A stretch of DNA of 64,000 nucleotides, taken from the NCBI GenBank assembly GCA_965178125.1, contig OZ237769.1, positions 1-64,000 on the forward strand. Direction: 5' to 3'. Of this stretch, positions 32,893 to 46,217 are shown piece by piece. The notes under the pieces are model-generated. The model was not told where the DNA came from and did no database searches. It was given only the letters and a program-made list of their open reading frames with translations. Position numbers and translations under genes: made by a program. The number at the start of each line of letters is the position of its first letter. Position 1 is the first letter of the stretch. The stretch is from Bilabrum cf. latius (taxonomy: Eukaryota > Bigyra: Bicosoecida > Bigyra > Bicosoecida).

Positions 32893-34259
32893 AGGGATCC
32901 TCGATGCCCCAGCGCGCAGACGCGGATGAAGGATGTGATCGTAAGGGGGGGGGGGGGGGGGGTGAGGGGTCGCAATAAACAAGATGTAGGGTGCGGCAGC
33001 TCGTGGAAGTGGATCTGGGCGATCAAGGGACGGAGGCTGACAGGGCTGCAGAGCCGTTGTGGGATCGTGATCCGGTGCACTCCCTTTGGGCCAGGCACGC
33101 CTAAAGGAGCAGCACGCGCAGCACCAGCTAGCCACTGTGTGGTAGCACCAGTGCGGATTCTCAATACGAGTCTGGTTTCTTTGCCCACCCACCCGTGCGC
33201 GAAGTAGGCCGGAAGGTCAGGATAGTAGACGGTTCAGTCAAGAGCGAATGCTCTTTTCCTAGCACCACTCACGGAGTGAAGGCTAGGTTTTTCTAGGGGT
33301 GTCTGAACTTGGGGTGATCCGTTTTCCCGCCGTATCACGGAGGGTTTTTCACGGGCCAGCGAGTGGGTGTGATGGGGGTTGGGTGTGAATGCACTTAAGT
33401 GCATTCCTACGATACAGACAACTGACTCTACCACCCAAGCTACACAATGGATGGACTGACCATCGCCCACTGCCTCCACCAAGCAGCAGTAAAACAACAC
33501 TTTCAGCAGAGTCTACTCACACGTGTCAGACCTACGCAGCGGCCGCAAACGGCCCGAACCAGTGTTTGGATGGCCCCCAGCATCCGCCCAACTGCACGCA
33601 ACTCCCCCAGTTGCATGCCCGTGCAACCCCTCCAGTGACACCCCTGTCCGTCCCCACCACGACGTCAACCCTACCACGCTACACCCCACACCCTGTACCC
33701 TCCTCCTCTGTCCCTCCTTGCCGTCCTCCGCCTCCACGCCTCCTCGTCACTCGTCTGTCTCTCCACGCTCACTTCTCTACTAGTATCCCCTCCGTGGCTA
33801 CGTCGCAAGGATTGGGCTTGGCTGGTCAGTGTCAATGAAAAGACTCATGCTTTCTCAACACGTTCATCCCCTGCGGATCCGCCTCCTTCGCTTCCTGGTG
33901 GGTTCCACCAGGGCAACTAGGCCTACCACACCAAGTTCTCCCCCCCCCGCCCAGGTGATCCGGGGAATCCGGCGGGGATCCCATAGGTATTGTGTCACAG
34001 ACCAGTGCACACACACACAGATCCCCATTATGAATCGATGCAACCACTAGATCTACCACCCGGCAGCCGGGCGTGCCGCCATGACTACCCACTAAGACTA
34101 TCCGAAGGAAGCAGACAGGACCCCATGTCTGTGATCCAATCCATAGCTGTGCCTGCGACTCGTGTGCCTCTTTGCCCACATGTGACGGGTGACTTGTCCA
34201 CATCCGGATCCACTTCAAAATTCGGCGTCTAATGGGAATACGGCACCGCCAGCCCAAAC
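32893..34259. other. Region without a supported gene
   Basis: Holds the poly-G run (32945-32962), a C run near 33940 and Ser/Pro/Thr-rich plus-strand frames (33389-33838, 33990-34232) with no recognisable domain or splice logic. Confidence 0.4.
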
Positions 34260-36977
34260 TCATAGCCCCTTTTGGATAGCTAGCACGGCATCACCGATGC
34301 TATCCCACTCCCCCTGCACAGCACCATCACCACCCAGTGGCTCAGGCCATCCTGAACTGCAGCAACCACTCTACGTTTCTAAAGGCGTGGTACCACCTGC
34401 ATCATCCAATCCAGTTTGGTTCGCCAGCACTGCATGCTCCAAGCTAGACCTCTGCCACAAGCTGACAAGGCGGACTTTCACCTCTGTTCCCTCCACGGGG
34501 GTGATTTCCCCGAGCGGGTACTGGCAGTGCATTCCTGCATCTGCTCCTACAAAGACGACGGGCGCGGGGGCAACGGCGCGGAGTAGCTCGAGCAACTCAC
34601 GTGACTAGGCTGTCCACGAGCCGAAATCCACAAATAGGTGGACAATCTGCCCACCAACCGGATAGAGCGACGCCAGCAGGTCCTCCACCGGTAGTTTGAC
34701 GCTGCCGCCGTCCCCCGAGGCGAGCTCTCGCACTGCTCTCGCGCTCTCTCGCGCACCCATGCCACGAGTGGATCCTCCCAGGAGCACAGCTGCTCCTCCT
34801 CTTCGCACGGCGCAGCTCAGCCAGTCCGCAGCTCTCTCAGCGAGCAGATGCGAAGCTGGACTTCGTAGGTGAGTGGAACACGAAGACGAGGGCGGCTCGT
34901 TGGGCACATCGGTCGAGTTGGGTACCGCTGCATTCAGTCGCGACTGTTTGCACAGGGGCGAGGTCAGCAGCCGTTGCACCAAGTGCAGCTCGATTTCGAT
35001 GGTGGGGGGCAGCTCTGGCGAGTACCGGTCGAACGACTCGCTGTGGGGGTACTTAAGCCTGGAGGATGCACCTGTAGGAACTGAGCCTGATGGTCGTGTG
35101 CTTCGTCGGGCGATCGGTGCCTGCTGCGCCGCCCTCAGTGCATCAAGCGCATCTGCCATGCCGTCTTCGTGTGCGCCATGCAGCACCACTGTGGCATTCC
35201 TGTCGAGACCAGAAGCAGGTACTAGCCTGACTTGGTGATGGACAGGTAGATGCAGGCTGGGGGGAGCAAGGTGGCTCGGAAGCTCAAAACCGTGCTTGTG
35301 CTGGTGCCTCCTCACATACCACAGGAACCTCTGCAATGCCCGTCGGGTGGTCGCCGCAATGCCGCGAGCGATCGAGAACCCGATTTGGCTATGCTCGTGC
35401 CTCTGGGCAACCCCAGTTGGCAAGGGATCAAGCGCCCCTGCCAGCGCCAGCTCACTGGTTGACGTGCCTGCCAGGCCAGAAGAGAGGCTGAACGCAGCTG
35501 GGGTATCTAAAAGGGCATCTGGGCCAGAATTGGTAATAGGTGCAGGAGTGCTTTTCGTATATCCTCTGTCGCTCGAGCTAGTATGGCAGGTTGCAGCAGG
35601 CTATGTACGTTCGGCCCGTCGCACAGCCTGCAAACCCCCCGAGACCGCCTTGGCTACGGCCGAAGCAGGCCGAGCTGCTGCCACTGCAGCGGCTCGCGAC
35701 TTGACGAGGGTGCCGATGCCTGCAAGGATCGTCCTTGCCATCTCAGCACCGAAAGGATCTATGTCGAGGAACTCGGCGCTGAAGTCCTCCGTGACATGCG
35801 TCTCCACAACGATGGACGGTGCCTCAGAAACCGGATGGGGGAAGCTACCAGCAGCCATGGGAGAGTCCCGATCCCCTCCTTGCAGCCAGGCGTCGCGCTC
35901 TCGGTCGTCGTGCAGTATGCCGTGCTCTCACCCCTCGGATCGTCGCTGCCAGGCCATGGCCCGCGTCATCACGCCTGCCCAACCTGGTGCAGCAGCTGCC
36001 TAGCCTCCGCGGGTGCCTGCCTCGACCAAGCGTTCCTGACCCAAATGCTGCCCTGAGACAAACACCCTGATGACTGGGTGCAGGAACCTCCCCTGAGAGG
36101 GGTCGTCCTTGCTGAAGACCGCCCGTCGCAACGAAAACACGTCCTTCTGGTCGTCAGTCGGTCCCACCCGCTTCCCACCTTGGCCGTACTCGAGTGACAC
36201 GGTCGCGTACACTGCAAACCCCGAGGTACCCAGGCCGCCTGGTGGGCTGCATGCGGTTGTTGTGCTGTGGCCATTCCGACTGCCACCTCGGGCACCCAAC
36301 CTGGCGCATCCGACTGCACGGGAGCAGGCCTGCAGCTGGTGCGACCATCGCCTCGCCAGTCGGTGCACCTCCCGCTTGGGCACCTCCTCGAAGAGAAAGC
36401 CGCCCGAGGAGCGCCGCAGCACTTCCGGCATGTTATTGATGTACGAGGGTGTGTCTGGGTTTCCGTCAGGATGCCAGATCTGGTCGCGGTCGGGTTCTGC
36501 CTGCCCCTGCTTGTACTTCTGGTTCGCCTCGGGGGCATGCATCCAGCCGCCGGCCTCGGGCACCGACGGTCGGAGGTGGCCTTGCAGATGAGCCAGCAAC
36601 TGAGACGCAATTACGGGCCTGCACGCCTTAGCCAGTTTCTTGTCAGGGTGGATGCCTTTCGAGAGGAGGGACAGCGCCTGAACAGCCACTGGTGCCGGCT
36701 GCTTCCACTCGCGAGACCCCGGGCCCCATGTGCCGCTGCCTAGGTCCAGCAGGTACACGTCATGCAGCTGTCCGAACATCTGGTACAGGCCCGACCCGAC
36801 CAGCACCCTGCGTTTGATCGCATACATGATGGCATCGAAGCCCTGCAGGCGGACCCTTGGCCAGGCCTTGGGATCGTGCTCGGCTTCCTCCTGCATGGCC
36901 CGGTGCTGCGCCCGGATGAGGTACCTGAAGCCGTGCACGAACCCGCCACTCGCCACCCGCCAGTCACCCGCGTGCAT
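34260..36977 (-). CDS. Unrecognised protein, two exons, four UAG codons
   Basis: Exon 1 runs from ATG at 36977 down to 35932 and exon 2 from 35844 down to 34260 (TGA), giving about 876 residues. The 87-base intron (gtgaga...ggtag) removes an in-frame TGA at 35928 and restores the same frame exactly (SEG joined to FPHPVSEAP). An in-frame TAA lies 18 bases upstream of the ATG. UAGs at 36000, 35601, 34605 and 34371 are read as Gln. The first exon has helical, basic stretches (HGFRYLIRAQHRAMQEEAEH, VRLQGFDAIMYAIKRRVLVG). The C-terminal part has alternating hydrophobic strands (GGQIVHLFVDFGSW, APAPVVFVGADAG), suggesting an alpha/beta fold. No catalytic motif or known family is recognised. Confidence 0.65.
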
Positions 36978-37931
36978 CAGTGTCCCGGCTTATCGGATGC
37001 CAGGATGCAGTCTCTGCCTTGGCGTGTAACTTGCGTAAGTTATTCAGCTGAGCATTTTGGACACAGCGGTTTGGTACGGGGTTTCTTTATTTGCTTAGAG
37101 TATCGATTAAGATATCTAAAAAAATATCGGGCAGGGTCAGCTGTTCGTTCGCGAACAACAAGTTGTGTAAATATCGAGTTAAACTAAACTTGCTGCACAC
37201 CTTCAGCTCGCAGCTTTGGTGCGTTCGAGTGTACAACACTGGGTACGACGGTGCCGTGGCAGTGACAACCTGTGACGGTGAGCGACCCCGGCAACCCTGC
37301 GCGCACACGTTCATACGCCATGGCTATAGATTGCATACTATGTTTGTTGCAACAATGTCTGCACGAAATATCGTAGGGCAGCAGCCGGCAAGGCCATTCA
37401 TCCGGCTCCCCCCAGGCCACCCACAGGACCAGCTTGCGACCAGCTGCGCGACCACCCTGCGAGTCACGCCCGCGCTGGGCTTTCCTCGCTTCGGGACCAG
37501 GTGCGCCCTGCTCCCGGCCCCTTCCCCCCCGTAAGGCAGACGGGGGAAGGGGCCTAAGGCCATGTCTAGTTAAACAAGCTTTTACAAGCTACCCTCAATA
37601 GGCTGCATTACTTTCAGTAGGCGACTGCGCCTCAAGGCAGTCAATGCAGGGGCAGGCCATTACAAGTGCAACAGAGTGCCCCGGGCGCCTTTCCCAGCAG
37701 AATGCATGCCAAATGCACGCGTACCTCCGGCTCTGAAGCCGTTCACAGCCCTTTCAATGTCGCCTCCCTGTAGGTAACCTTCACCCTGTACTTCCCAGTG
37801 CAAAGTCTCCAACCCCACCATCAACCTCTTCCTCAAGCCGCATCTTCCTACATCAATCGCTCTGGTCACCTGCCATGCAACCGTCACCTGCCCGTTCGCC
37901 AGAGCTTCTCCAACCCTCATCCAACGGAGGG
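36978..37931. other. Intergenic region, possible alternative exon
   Basis: On the minus strand, 37660-37997 (from PPISYVEIQREGG to ARGTLLHL, ending in TAA) reads like coding sequence. It may be a further exon of the gene at 37932-39209, which it overlaps in another frame. The region also has the hairpin at 37516-37552. Confidence 0.3.
37516..37552. other. 13-bp perfect inverted repeat (hairpin)
   Basis: ggccccttccccc and its complement flank an 11-base loop. Its shape (13-bp stem, CTTCCCCC core, about 10-base loop) matches the hairpins at the right ends of the 39-51-kb repeat units. Confidence 0.7.
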
Positions 37932-39209
37932 TCAAGAAAGCGGGGCAGGTGAACGATTGGCCTCCTTCCCTTTGGATTTCCACATAGGAGATGGGTGGCT
38001 CTCAAATTCCACCTGCGAGCCCCCAAGAGCACTCTCCGCGTCCTACGCAGCAGCAGCTGTAGGTCTGTCTAGTCTACCAGTAGCAGCACCGCTTGTGGTC
38101 TAGGCGGGCGCTGGAACAGACGGACTTCGGGTTGCCCGACTCTGGAATGCCGGGTGCCCACACATCCAAGCAAGTTGCGTACTCAGCACAGGCTCTACCA
38201 CGGAGTACAAAGCCCTGATACTCAGGATGATACCCATAACGAGACCCGCGATCGACCCGACGAGCAATCCAGTCCTGCGATCCCGTTTGCTGCTGGTGCT
38301 GACAGTTTGCTTGATGGTGCTACCTACGCCCATAGCAGATACACCAGCACTACCACCAACCTAATTGCCGCTGCTAAGACTGTCAACACCCCCGGCTGCC
38401 GAAGCCGTCACCGCTTGCCGCTCTGTCACCGCGAACACCACCGATCTGCGAACCTCGATCTGCAGCAGCGTCATTGAGACATTCACGTCAATGCTGCCAA
38501 CTGACCGAGTCGAGGTTGATCCAGCACGGGCGTTGTGCACCTTGAAGCCCTCCGATATCACCATTTCACTGCTGTTCGACTCGTCCATCAGCAGGTGGCC
38601 AACAAGGGCGATGGCCTCCGTGCGCAGGCTCAGCATCTCATCCGCATGCATGCTAGCATTCGGCACCCCAGCATCGATGGCCGGTGGCATGGCCACACCG
38701 TCCTCCAGCGACCACGCGTCCTCGGCGTCCATCGTGGCCAGCCGCCAGCCGACCACCTGCGCCGCCCAGTGCGCTTCGACTCGCAGCAAAGTAGCCTCAG
38801 TGAGGTCGCAGTCGGCGCACATGGCACGCATCCAGCACAGCGTCCCTCCATATCCACCCCTTGTCCCGAGCTCCTGGATCTCGATACTTGCTGTCAGGCC
38901 CATCAAGGACTTGCTTGGTGCCGACTGTCCGTCGCTCGACGTGATGGAAACGTGAGCCTGGTCTACGGTCAGATGCAGAGCATCCCGGCAGCCCACGAGC
39001 TGCGTGTGTGGCACGGCTACGTCCAACACCACGTCAGTACGCAAACCGACTGCACGGTTAGCTCCTGGAACACCGTTTGCGGCTACTCTGAGCTCATCGG
39101 CGGAAATGGTGCTCGTGTTGGCTGCAGGTACGTTGGTCCGCTGTCTGCGTTGCGCTGCGGGCGCGGGAAATGTTGGGGGGATCGTACGATTGCTGGAGCC
39201 CGCACTCAT
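37932..39209 (-). CDS. Unrecognised single-pass membrane protein, three UAG codons
   Basis: From ATG at 39209 one frame runs to TGA at 37932-37934, 425 residues, through UAGs at 38361, 38100 and 38043 read as Gln. The first 280 residues look like a folded, mostly polar domain (VVLDVAVPHTQLVGC, EAHWAAQVVGWRLATMDAE). Near residue 300 there is one hydrophobic helix (GLLVGSIAGLVMGIILSI) preceded by basic KRDRR. No signal peptide is seen at this ATG; an upstream TGA is close, so a 5' exon may be missing. The C-terminus is uncertain because another frame over 37660-37997 also looks coding. Confidence 0.55.
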
Positions 39210-39321
39210 CAGCTCTGAAATTGTAGCTCATTACATCGGGCATGCTTGATCCAAGTGATTGAAAATACTGCATTCTCACTTTATCGATGCACACCCTGGA
39301 AAAATCCACTTTGAGCAGATG

Positions 39322-42300
39322 CGCTGTGTTAGAGTATTAGTCTATAGAAGTCTGCCAGGCCCATTCATGAACTCAACTTTTGAGCCCCCTTGCAAAGGCC
39401 CCGCGCGGGCGCCGCCCGGCGCCACCGGTGCGCACCCCGTGCCCGCACCCGGGGCGGGGGCCCGCGGGGAACAGCGCCGGGCGGAACCGGGCGCGCGGGG
39501 CCGAAAACCGGTCCGCGAAACTGGTCGCAAGCGCGTTTCGCCCGGCCCCTCCGGAACCAGGACCTAACTCGAAAATCCGGCTTAGTACTTTTTTAAGTTT
39601 GCACGTTTCGCTCCGTTCGGGCCGCACGGCGCGGGCGCGCGCGGCGCCGGCGGGGCTGGCACTATTTTTCGAGTCGCGCCGAGATCCGGGCGCGCCGGGC
39701 GCCGGACCGCGGCGCCGCCCCCCGCATGTCGAGCGCAACGAATCGAATTAATCGACGGACCGGGACTGGCACGGGCAAACGGCGCTTCCGGCGGAGCCCC
39801 GGGCCGAAAAGCAGTTCGTCGCAATCGGTTTCGCGCATTTCTGCCAATCATCTTCGTCGCCAACCGGGCATCCGAACATCCGAGGCCAGCGCACCAAAAC
39901 ATCACGAAACCGGCGCGAGCGTCCCTTCAATGCCTTGAACGCAGGCAGCGGCCGCCATTGCTGCGGGCCGCTGGCGGCGGCAGGCCGCAGGGCGGCGCCG
40001 CGTCCGCCGGAATCCAGATGTTTGCCATTCCTGCGCGATCTGGCGTCGGCAAGGACGGTCGGGGCGCCGCGGCGCACCGATTCCAAACCGATGGAGGCCG
40101 CGCCAAAGCCCAAACGCACTAGTCAACACACAGAAACACAATTACGTGGCCAGCCGCTCCCGAAAACGCCTTCCGATTTGCAGGGAGCAAGGTGTCGTGC
40201 CGACGAACGCCCAGGAGCTCGAAGCCGCACGAATCGCGCGCATCATCCCCGCGTAACGTACGTATCGCGGGGCATAACGTGCATTATAATCATACAAGCG
40301 TACATTTGACCAGCCGCGCGCGACTTCGAACCCTTCCAACGCTGGGGCAGAGCGATTTTGCCACCGCACCGTGGTCCGCCACCGGTGCAGCGGCCGAGGG
40401 ACAGGGGAGGGGGGCCTCCCCCGGCAGCAAGCACTAGCGCTCAAGGGGGAGGCCGCCCAACCCTAGACAAGGACCGGCTGCACCTCCCTCTCCGGGCAAG
40501 ATCCGGCCTCGCACGCACTCGGTCAAACAGACGCCTCAGGCTCAAGCAAGAGGCGGCAAGGCAGCTCATGAAGCAAGGCGTGCGAGTGCGCCGCAGGCGG
40601 ATCTTCAGCGAAGCGGCTAGGCTAGGGTGCAGTGGAATGCCAGAGAGCTGCCTCTGAGAGCGACCGTGCGCGCCGCAGGCCGAGCTCTGCAGGTTGGGCG
40701 TGCGTGTGCGCCGCGGACGGACGGACCTTTAGCGAAGCCACTGGGCTGGGCTAGGGCGGAGCGGGGAGTTTAAGATTCCACGCGTGCCCGCATGGTCTGC
40801 AACCAGTGCAGCGACCGAGGGACAAGGGAGGGGGGCCTCCCCCGGCTGCAAGCACTAGCGCTGAAGGGGGAGGCCGCCCAACCCTAGGCAAGGACCGGCC
40901 GCGCCTCCCTCTCCGGGCAGGATCCGGCCTCGCACGCACTCGTCGGCCAAACGCCCTTGGGCGCTAGTGCTTGCTGCCGGGGGAGGCCGACGACCCCTAC
41001 CCTCCCTAGCAAAGGACCGGCCGCGCCCCCTCTCCGGTGTGCAGCGATCGAGGGACACGGGGATGGGGGAGCCTGCCGTGGTAGTGAGCACAAGCGCCCT
41101 GGTGGAGCACACCCCCCATCCGTAGGCACCACACAGCAAGCGCAAGGAGGCCATGCAGCGCAGCCGGATGTAAAGCGGGCCACCCGAACTGTTACACAGG
41201 CCTGGCTGAGAATCCTTGGGGCTTCGCTTCAGCATTTGCATTTGTTCCGCAATGTTAACATTCCGAGTCTGCGCGGCGCAACCAAGCAAGAAACACAGCC
41301 TCATTCTCCTCGAAGGTGTCATGAAATCTAGCTCGTCTCAGGTACCGGCAGCTTCAAGCTCTACGCCGTGAGTATGATTTCGGTCCAAAGCTGCAGTGCT
41401 TGCAGCCGTTAGTGTCAGCTAGGCGACTTAATGGCCATGATGTGTAGTGGGCTGGATACAAGAACTGTTTCGGAGGCGTCTTCCACGCACCGCATGACTT
41501 ATAGGGTTGCAGAACAGGCTAGATTTGTTACAAACGAATATACTAACTTGCATACGCGATCATGCAGCATATTTCTCGTGGTTTCTGGGTCAATTGGACC
41601 AGAAACTTAAGTTCTAGCGAGGATTTTGCGATCTTTTAAGGGAAATTTGCTTGACTCAAGTTGTATTCGTGCCGCTACACGGCAAGCCAGAAATGACATG
41701 GCAGCACATTGCAAATGTTAAATAACGAATTGCACGTTTTGCTTGATTCATGCTGTGTTAATTGGCCATAGCCTTCTTGAGCGATTGATTGAGCTGTCCT
41801 TGCTCTCTGTGAGTTGCACTTGCACTTGCACTTGCACTTGCTTTGCGTGTGCGAGTTGCAGATTGTATCGTCCATCATGTTGTATTTATTATTAGGAACG
41901 TTGAAGTTATGACAAGTGCTGTCGCTCGTTCGCACGCGATGCGTTGCCAAGAAATTTTGGGTCAGGCCCAATGATGCACCCCAGCGTGTGCACTGTATTG
42001 CAATACAAGCCAGAGATGCAGCAGAGAGGCACGAGATGGCAGCCGCGCGGTGATACGTGCGCCGCAGGCCGCGCTCCACAGGTTAGGCGTGCGTGTGCGC
42101 CGCAGGCGGATCTTCAGCGAAGCGGCTGGGCCAGGGTTGATTAGGGAGCCGCGTAAGTGCTACGCTTGCCCTCGGACCCCGCCTGGCGGGCCTGGCGGGA
42201 TGGCCTGTCGAGAGTGATCGTAGCGCACCTGGTCCTGCTCGCTGGGCCAGCTACCGCGACGAATTAAATGCCTACAGAAGTACTGCGATGAATAGCATGC

Positions 42301-42514
42301 ACTTTACCAGCCCTGGGACCGCGCCCTGACACTCCACCACCGTATTCCCACACGGATCCGGAGCCGCGGAGCACCTGCTCGCACCACACCGGCCAACCAC
42401 CCCCCCCAACCCCCCCCCCCCCCGCCCAACCCCTCCCACGGGCAGGAAACCGAAGAAGGCCTTCCCCCGCGGCACAAACAGCGCCCCGGGGGAAGGCCTA
42501 GAGACAAAACCTTG
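39322..42514 (+). repeat. Large tandem repeat unit 1 (diverged)
   Basis: Begins near gtattagtctatag and runs through a very GC-rich block (GCGCC-rich, 39400-40400), a middle part (41190-41650) and a right end with a hairpin. It aligns along most of its length to units 2 and 3 but has more substitutions and indels, including breaks in the frames that stay open in units 2 and 3. Confidence 0.85.
42456..42500. other. Unit-end hairpin, unit 1
   Basis: aggccttcccccg pairs perfectly with cgggggaaggcct across a short loop (cacaaacagc). It is preceded by a poly-C stretch and followed by tagagacaaaaccttg. The same structure ends units 2 (about 46848-46892) and 3 (about 50853-50897). Confidence 0.85.
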
Positions 42515-43130
42515 TTAGTGTATTAGTCTATAGGAACCTGCCAGGCCCATTCATGAACTCAACTTTTGAGCCCCCTTGCCGAAGCCCTTGCTTGGCGCCG
42601 CCCGGCGCCACCGGTGCGCACCCCCCGCCCGCACCCGGGGCGGGGGCCGGCGGGGAACAGCGCCGGGCGGAACCGGGCGCGCGGGGCCGAAAACCGGTCC
42701 GCGAAACTGGTCGCAAGCGCGTTTCGGCCGGCCCCTCCGGAACCAGGACCTAACTCGAAAATCCCGTCCGTGAACCTCCCGCTCCGTCTTATTTTGCTGG
42801 GTCCGGGCCGGCCGGCGCGCCCGCGCGCCCGGCGGATAGGGCCCAGATAAGGATCGTCGTTTTCCAGGATCCCGCCGCTGCGCCCCGCCGCAGGGCCCAG
42901 CGGCCCGCGCCGTCCGCTAGATGAAACCCCGCGGCAACTTTTGGGCCTGGCTGAGGGCCGCCGAAAGGCCGCGGCAGGGTCGCAAATGGGCGCCGAAGTC
43001 GCGGCGCGAAACCGATTTTCATTCATCTTCGTCGCCAACCGGGCATCCGAGCATCGGAGGCCAGCGCACCAAAACATCGCGAAACAGGCGCGAGCGTCCC
43101 TTTAATGCCTTGAACGCAGGCAGCGGCCGC

Positions 43131-44869
43131 CACTGCTGCGGGCCGCTGGCGGCGGCAGGCCGCAGGGCGGCGCCGCGTCCGCCGGAATCGAGATGTTTGC
43201 CATTCCTGCGCGATCTGGCCCCGGCAAGAACGGTCGCGACGCGGCGGTGCACCGATTCCGAACCGATGGAGGCCGCGCCAAAACCCAAACGCACTGAATA
43301 TTACACAGAAACACAATTCCGTGGTCTGCCGCTCCCGAAAACGCCTTCCGATTTGCAGGGAGCAAGCTATCGTGCCGACGAACGCCCAGGACCTCGAAGC
43401 CGCACGAATCGCGCACATCGCCACGCTAAACGTGCTTAGCGCGGGGCAGAAAGTGTATTGCAATACTACAAGCGTGCCGTGGACCAGCTGTGCGCGAGCT
43501 TGAGCCCATTCAACGCTGCGGCAGAGCGATTTTGCCACCGCGCCGAGGTCCGCCACCGGTGCAGCGACCGAGGGACTAGGGAGGGGGGCCTCCCCCGGCA
43601 GCAAGCACTAGCGCTCAAGGGGGAGGCCGCCCACCCCTACCCAAGGACCGGCCGCGCCTCCCTCTCCGGGCAAGAGCCAGCCCCGCACGCACTCGGTCAA
43701 ACGCGAGCCCCCAGGCTCCAGCAGGAGGCGGCACGGCAGCTGCTGCGATGAGGCGTGCGTGTGCGGCGCGGACGGACGGACGTTTAGCGAAGCCACTGGG
43801 CTGAGCTAGGGCGGAGCGGGGAGTCTAAGATGCCACGCGTGCCCGCATGGTCTGCCGCCGGTGCAGCGACCGAGGGACACGGGGGTGGGGGGGCCTCCCC
43901 CGGCAGTGAGTACAAGAGCACGGGTGGAGCACACCTCCATCCCTAGGCACCACGCAGCAAGCGCGGGGGGCATGCATGGGGGTGGGGCTGCCTCCCCCGG
44001 CAGTGAGTACAAGCCACTGCTGCGGGCCGCTGGCGGCGGCAGGCCGCAGGGCGGCGCCGCGTCCGCCGGAATCGAGATGTTTGCCATTCCTGCGCGATCT
44101 GGCCCCGGCAAGAACGGTCGCGACGCGGCGGTGCACCGATTCCGAACCGATGGAGGCCGCGCCAAAGCCGAAACGCACTGAATATTACACAGAAACACAA
44201 TTCCGTGGTCTGCCGCTCCCGAAAACGCCTTCCGATTTGCAGGGAGCAAGCTATCGTGCCGACGAACGCCCAGGACCTCGAAGCCGCACGAATCGCGCAC
44301 ATCGCCACGCTAAACGTGCTTAGCGCGGGGCAGAAAGTGTATTGCAATACTACAAGCGTGCCGTGGACCAGCTGTGCGCGAGCTTGAGCCCATTCAACGC
44401 TGCGGCAGAGCGATTTTGCCACCGCGCCGAGGTCCGCCACCGGTGCAGCGACCGAGGGACTAGGGAGGGGGGCCTCCCCCGGCAGCAAGCACTAGCGCTC
44501 AAGGGGGAGGCCGCCCACCCCTACCCAAGGACCGGCCGCGCCTCCCTCTCCGGGCAAGAGCCAGCCCCGCACGCACTCGGTCAAACGCGAGCCCCCAGGC
44601 TCCAGCAGGAGGCGGCACGGCAGCTGCTGCGATGAGGCGTGCGTGTGCGGCGCGGACGGACGGACGTTTAGCGAAGCCACTGGGCTGAGCTAGGGCGGAG
44701 CGGGGAGTCTAAGATGCCACGCGTGCCCGCATGGTCTGCCGCCGGTGCAGCGACCGAGGGACACGGGGGTGGGGGGGCCTCCCCCGGCAGTGAGTACAAG
44801 AGCACGGGTGGAGCACACCTCCATCCCTAGGCACCACGCAGCAAGCGCGGGGGGCATGCAAGGGGGTGG
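43131..44869 (+). repeat. 884-bp internal tandem duplication in unit 2
   Basis: cactgctgcgggccgctggc starts at 43131 and again at 44015, and the match continues to about 43985/44869 with very few differences. Confidence 0.88.
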
Positions 44870-44956
44870 GGCTGCCTCCCCCGGCAGTGAGTACAAGAGC
44901 ACGGGTGGAGCACACCTCCATCCCTAGGCACCACGCAGCAAGCGCGGGGGGCATGC

Positions 44957-45391
44957 ATGGATGCACAGGAGGCCACCCGAGCACTTACGCAGGCCTGGCT
45001 GAGAATCCTTGGGGCCCTGCTTCAGCATGTGCATCTGTTCCGCAATGAAAGCATTCCGAGTCTGCGCGGCGCCACCTACCGACAACAAACACAGCTATCA
45101 TTCTCACCGACGCTGCCATGGAATCTAGCTCGTCTGGTCTACCAGCAGTTTCAAGCACTACGCCGTGAGTATGATTTTGGTCCAAAGCTGCAGTGCTCGC
45201 AGCCGTTAGTTCCAGCTAAGGTACTCCGCGGTGCCTGGCGTGTAGTGGGCTCGATAGTACAAGTGTTTCTGAAAGACCTTACACGGACAGCATGCTTCCT
45301 AGGGTTACCGAACGGGCTAGATATGTTATTCATGTATATGTTGACTTGCGTGCGCAACCATGTAGTGTATTGTCTGCAGATTGTGGTTTAA
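44957..45391 (+). CDS. Candidate exon in repeat unit 2
   Basis: A 144-codon frame (QAWLRILGALLQHVHLFRNE, then LARLVYQQFQALRREYDFGP) is kept open in unit 3 (48678-49112) with a few substitutions, but is broken in unit 1 (about 41200-41330). It reads like protein, yet has no recognised domain and no proven start. It may splice to the exons at 45843. Confidence 0.35.
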   Translation: MDAQEATRALTQAWLRILGALLQHVHLFRNESIPSLRGATYRQQTQLSFSPTLPWNLARLVYQQFQALRREYDFGPKLQCSQPLVPAKVLRGAWRVVGSIVQVFLKDLTRTACFLGLPNGLDMLFMYMLTCVRNHVVYCLQIVV

Positions 45392-45842
45392 TTGGACCAG
45401 AAACTCAAGTTTCAGGGCGCATTTCGCGATCTTTTGAGGTAAATCTGCTTGACTCAAGTTGTATTCTGGCCGCTACACGGCGTGAAGGACGTGACATGCC
45501 AGCACATTGCAAATGTTATACAACGCATTGCTCGTTTTAACCGATGCATGCCGTGCTAAGTGGCCGTAGACTTCCTAAGCGATTGTTTCAGAAAAGAATG
45601 TTGCTCTGAGCGAGTTGCAGTTGCAGTTGTGTACGAGTTGAACGTCACACTTCCGTATCGTTCTCTGCATCATACTGTATTTGGTATGAAGAATATAATG
45701 TTGTTACAATAAGCGCTAGCGTCTGTCCTCACGCAATGCGTGGCAAGCAAATATTGGTGGAGGCTCAACCCAATGCAATGCACCTCAGAGAGCGTTGCAG
45801 TGCAATGCATGCCACACACCCATGGGTTCTCACATGCCTCAG

Positions 45843-46217
45843 GCCCACGTGAACGAGCAGCACCTCGATCCGCGCAGAATTGGCCTGTACATCAGCAGGT
45901 AAGCTTCGCGGCTGTATACCACTAGCCCGTGCGTCCATGTAGCTGCAGCATCCCTGCCAAGGCGTCCAGCCGTTCCTTTTGTCAGCAGGTACATAACGAA
46001 AACAGATGCCACTGGCGTGCTCAGTGCGGACGAGCAGCTCATGCTACCGCGCCACATTTCGGAAGCCAAGGTTACCCCTCGATCGGTGCAGAGTCGCATC
46101 TGCCAGCGGCTGGGCTTCTGCGTGTACTCGGCCACTGGCCGTGGCTTCGTGCCTGTGGATGCAAGACCCTTCGAGCACAAGACCCACTCAGTCAAATTGA
46201 CGCCCCAGATCGGGTGA
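45843..46217 (+). CDS. Two-exon coding piece in repeat unit 2
   Basis: Exon 45843-45898 (after cctcag) and exon 45989-46217 (after gtcagcag) are joined by a 90-base gtaagc intron in phase 2. The peptide starts AHVNEQHLDPRRIGLYISRY, passes LMLPRHISEAKVTPRSVQSR and GFCVYSATGRGFVPVDA, and ends KLTPQIG at TGA. The joint frame and splice sites are unchanged in unit 3. Family not recognised. Upstream exons are probably missing from this model. Confidence 0.45.
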
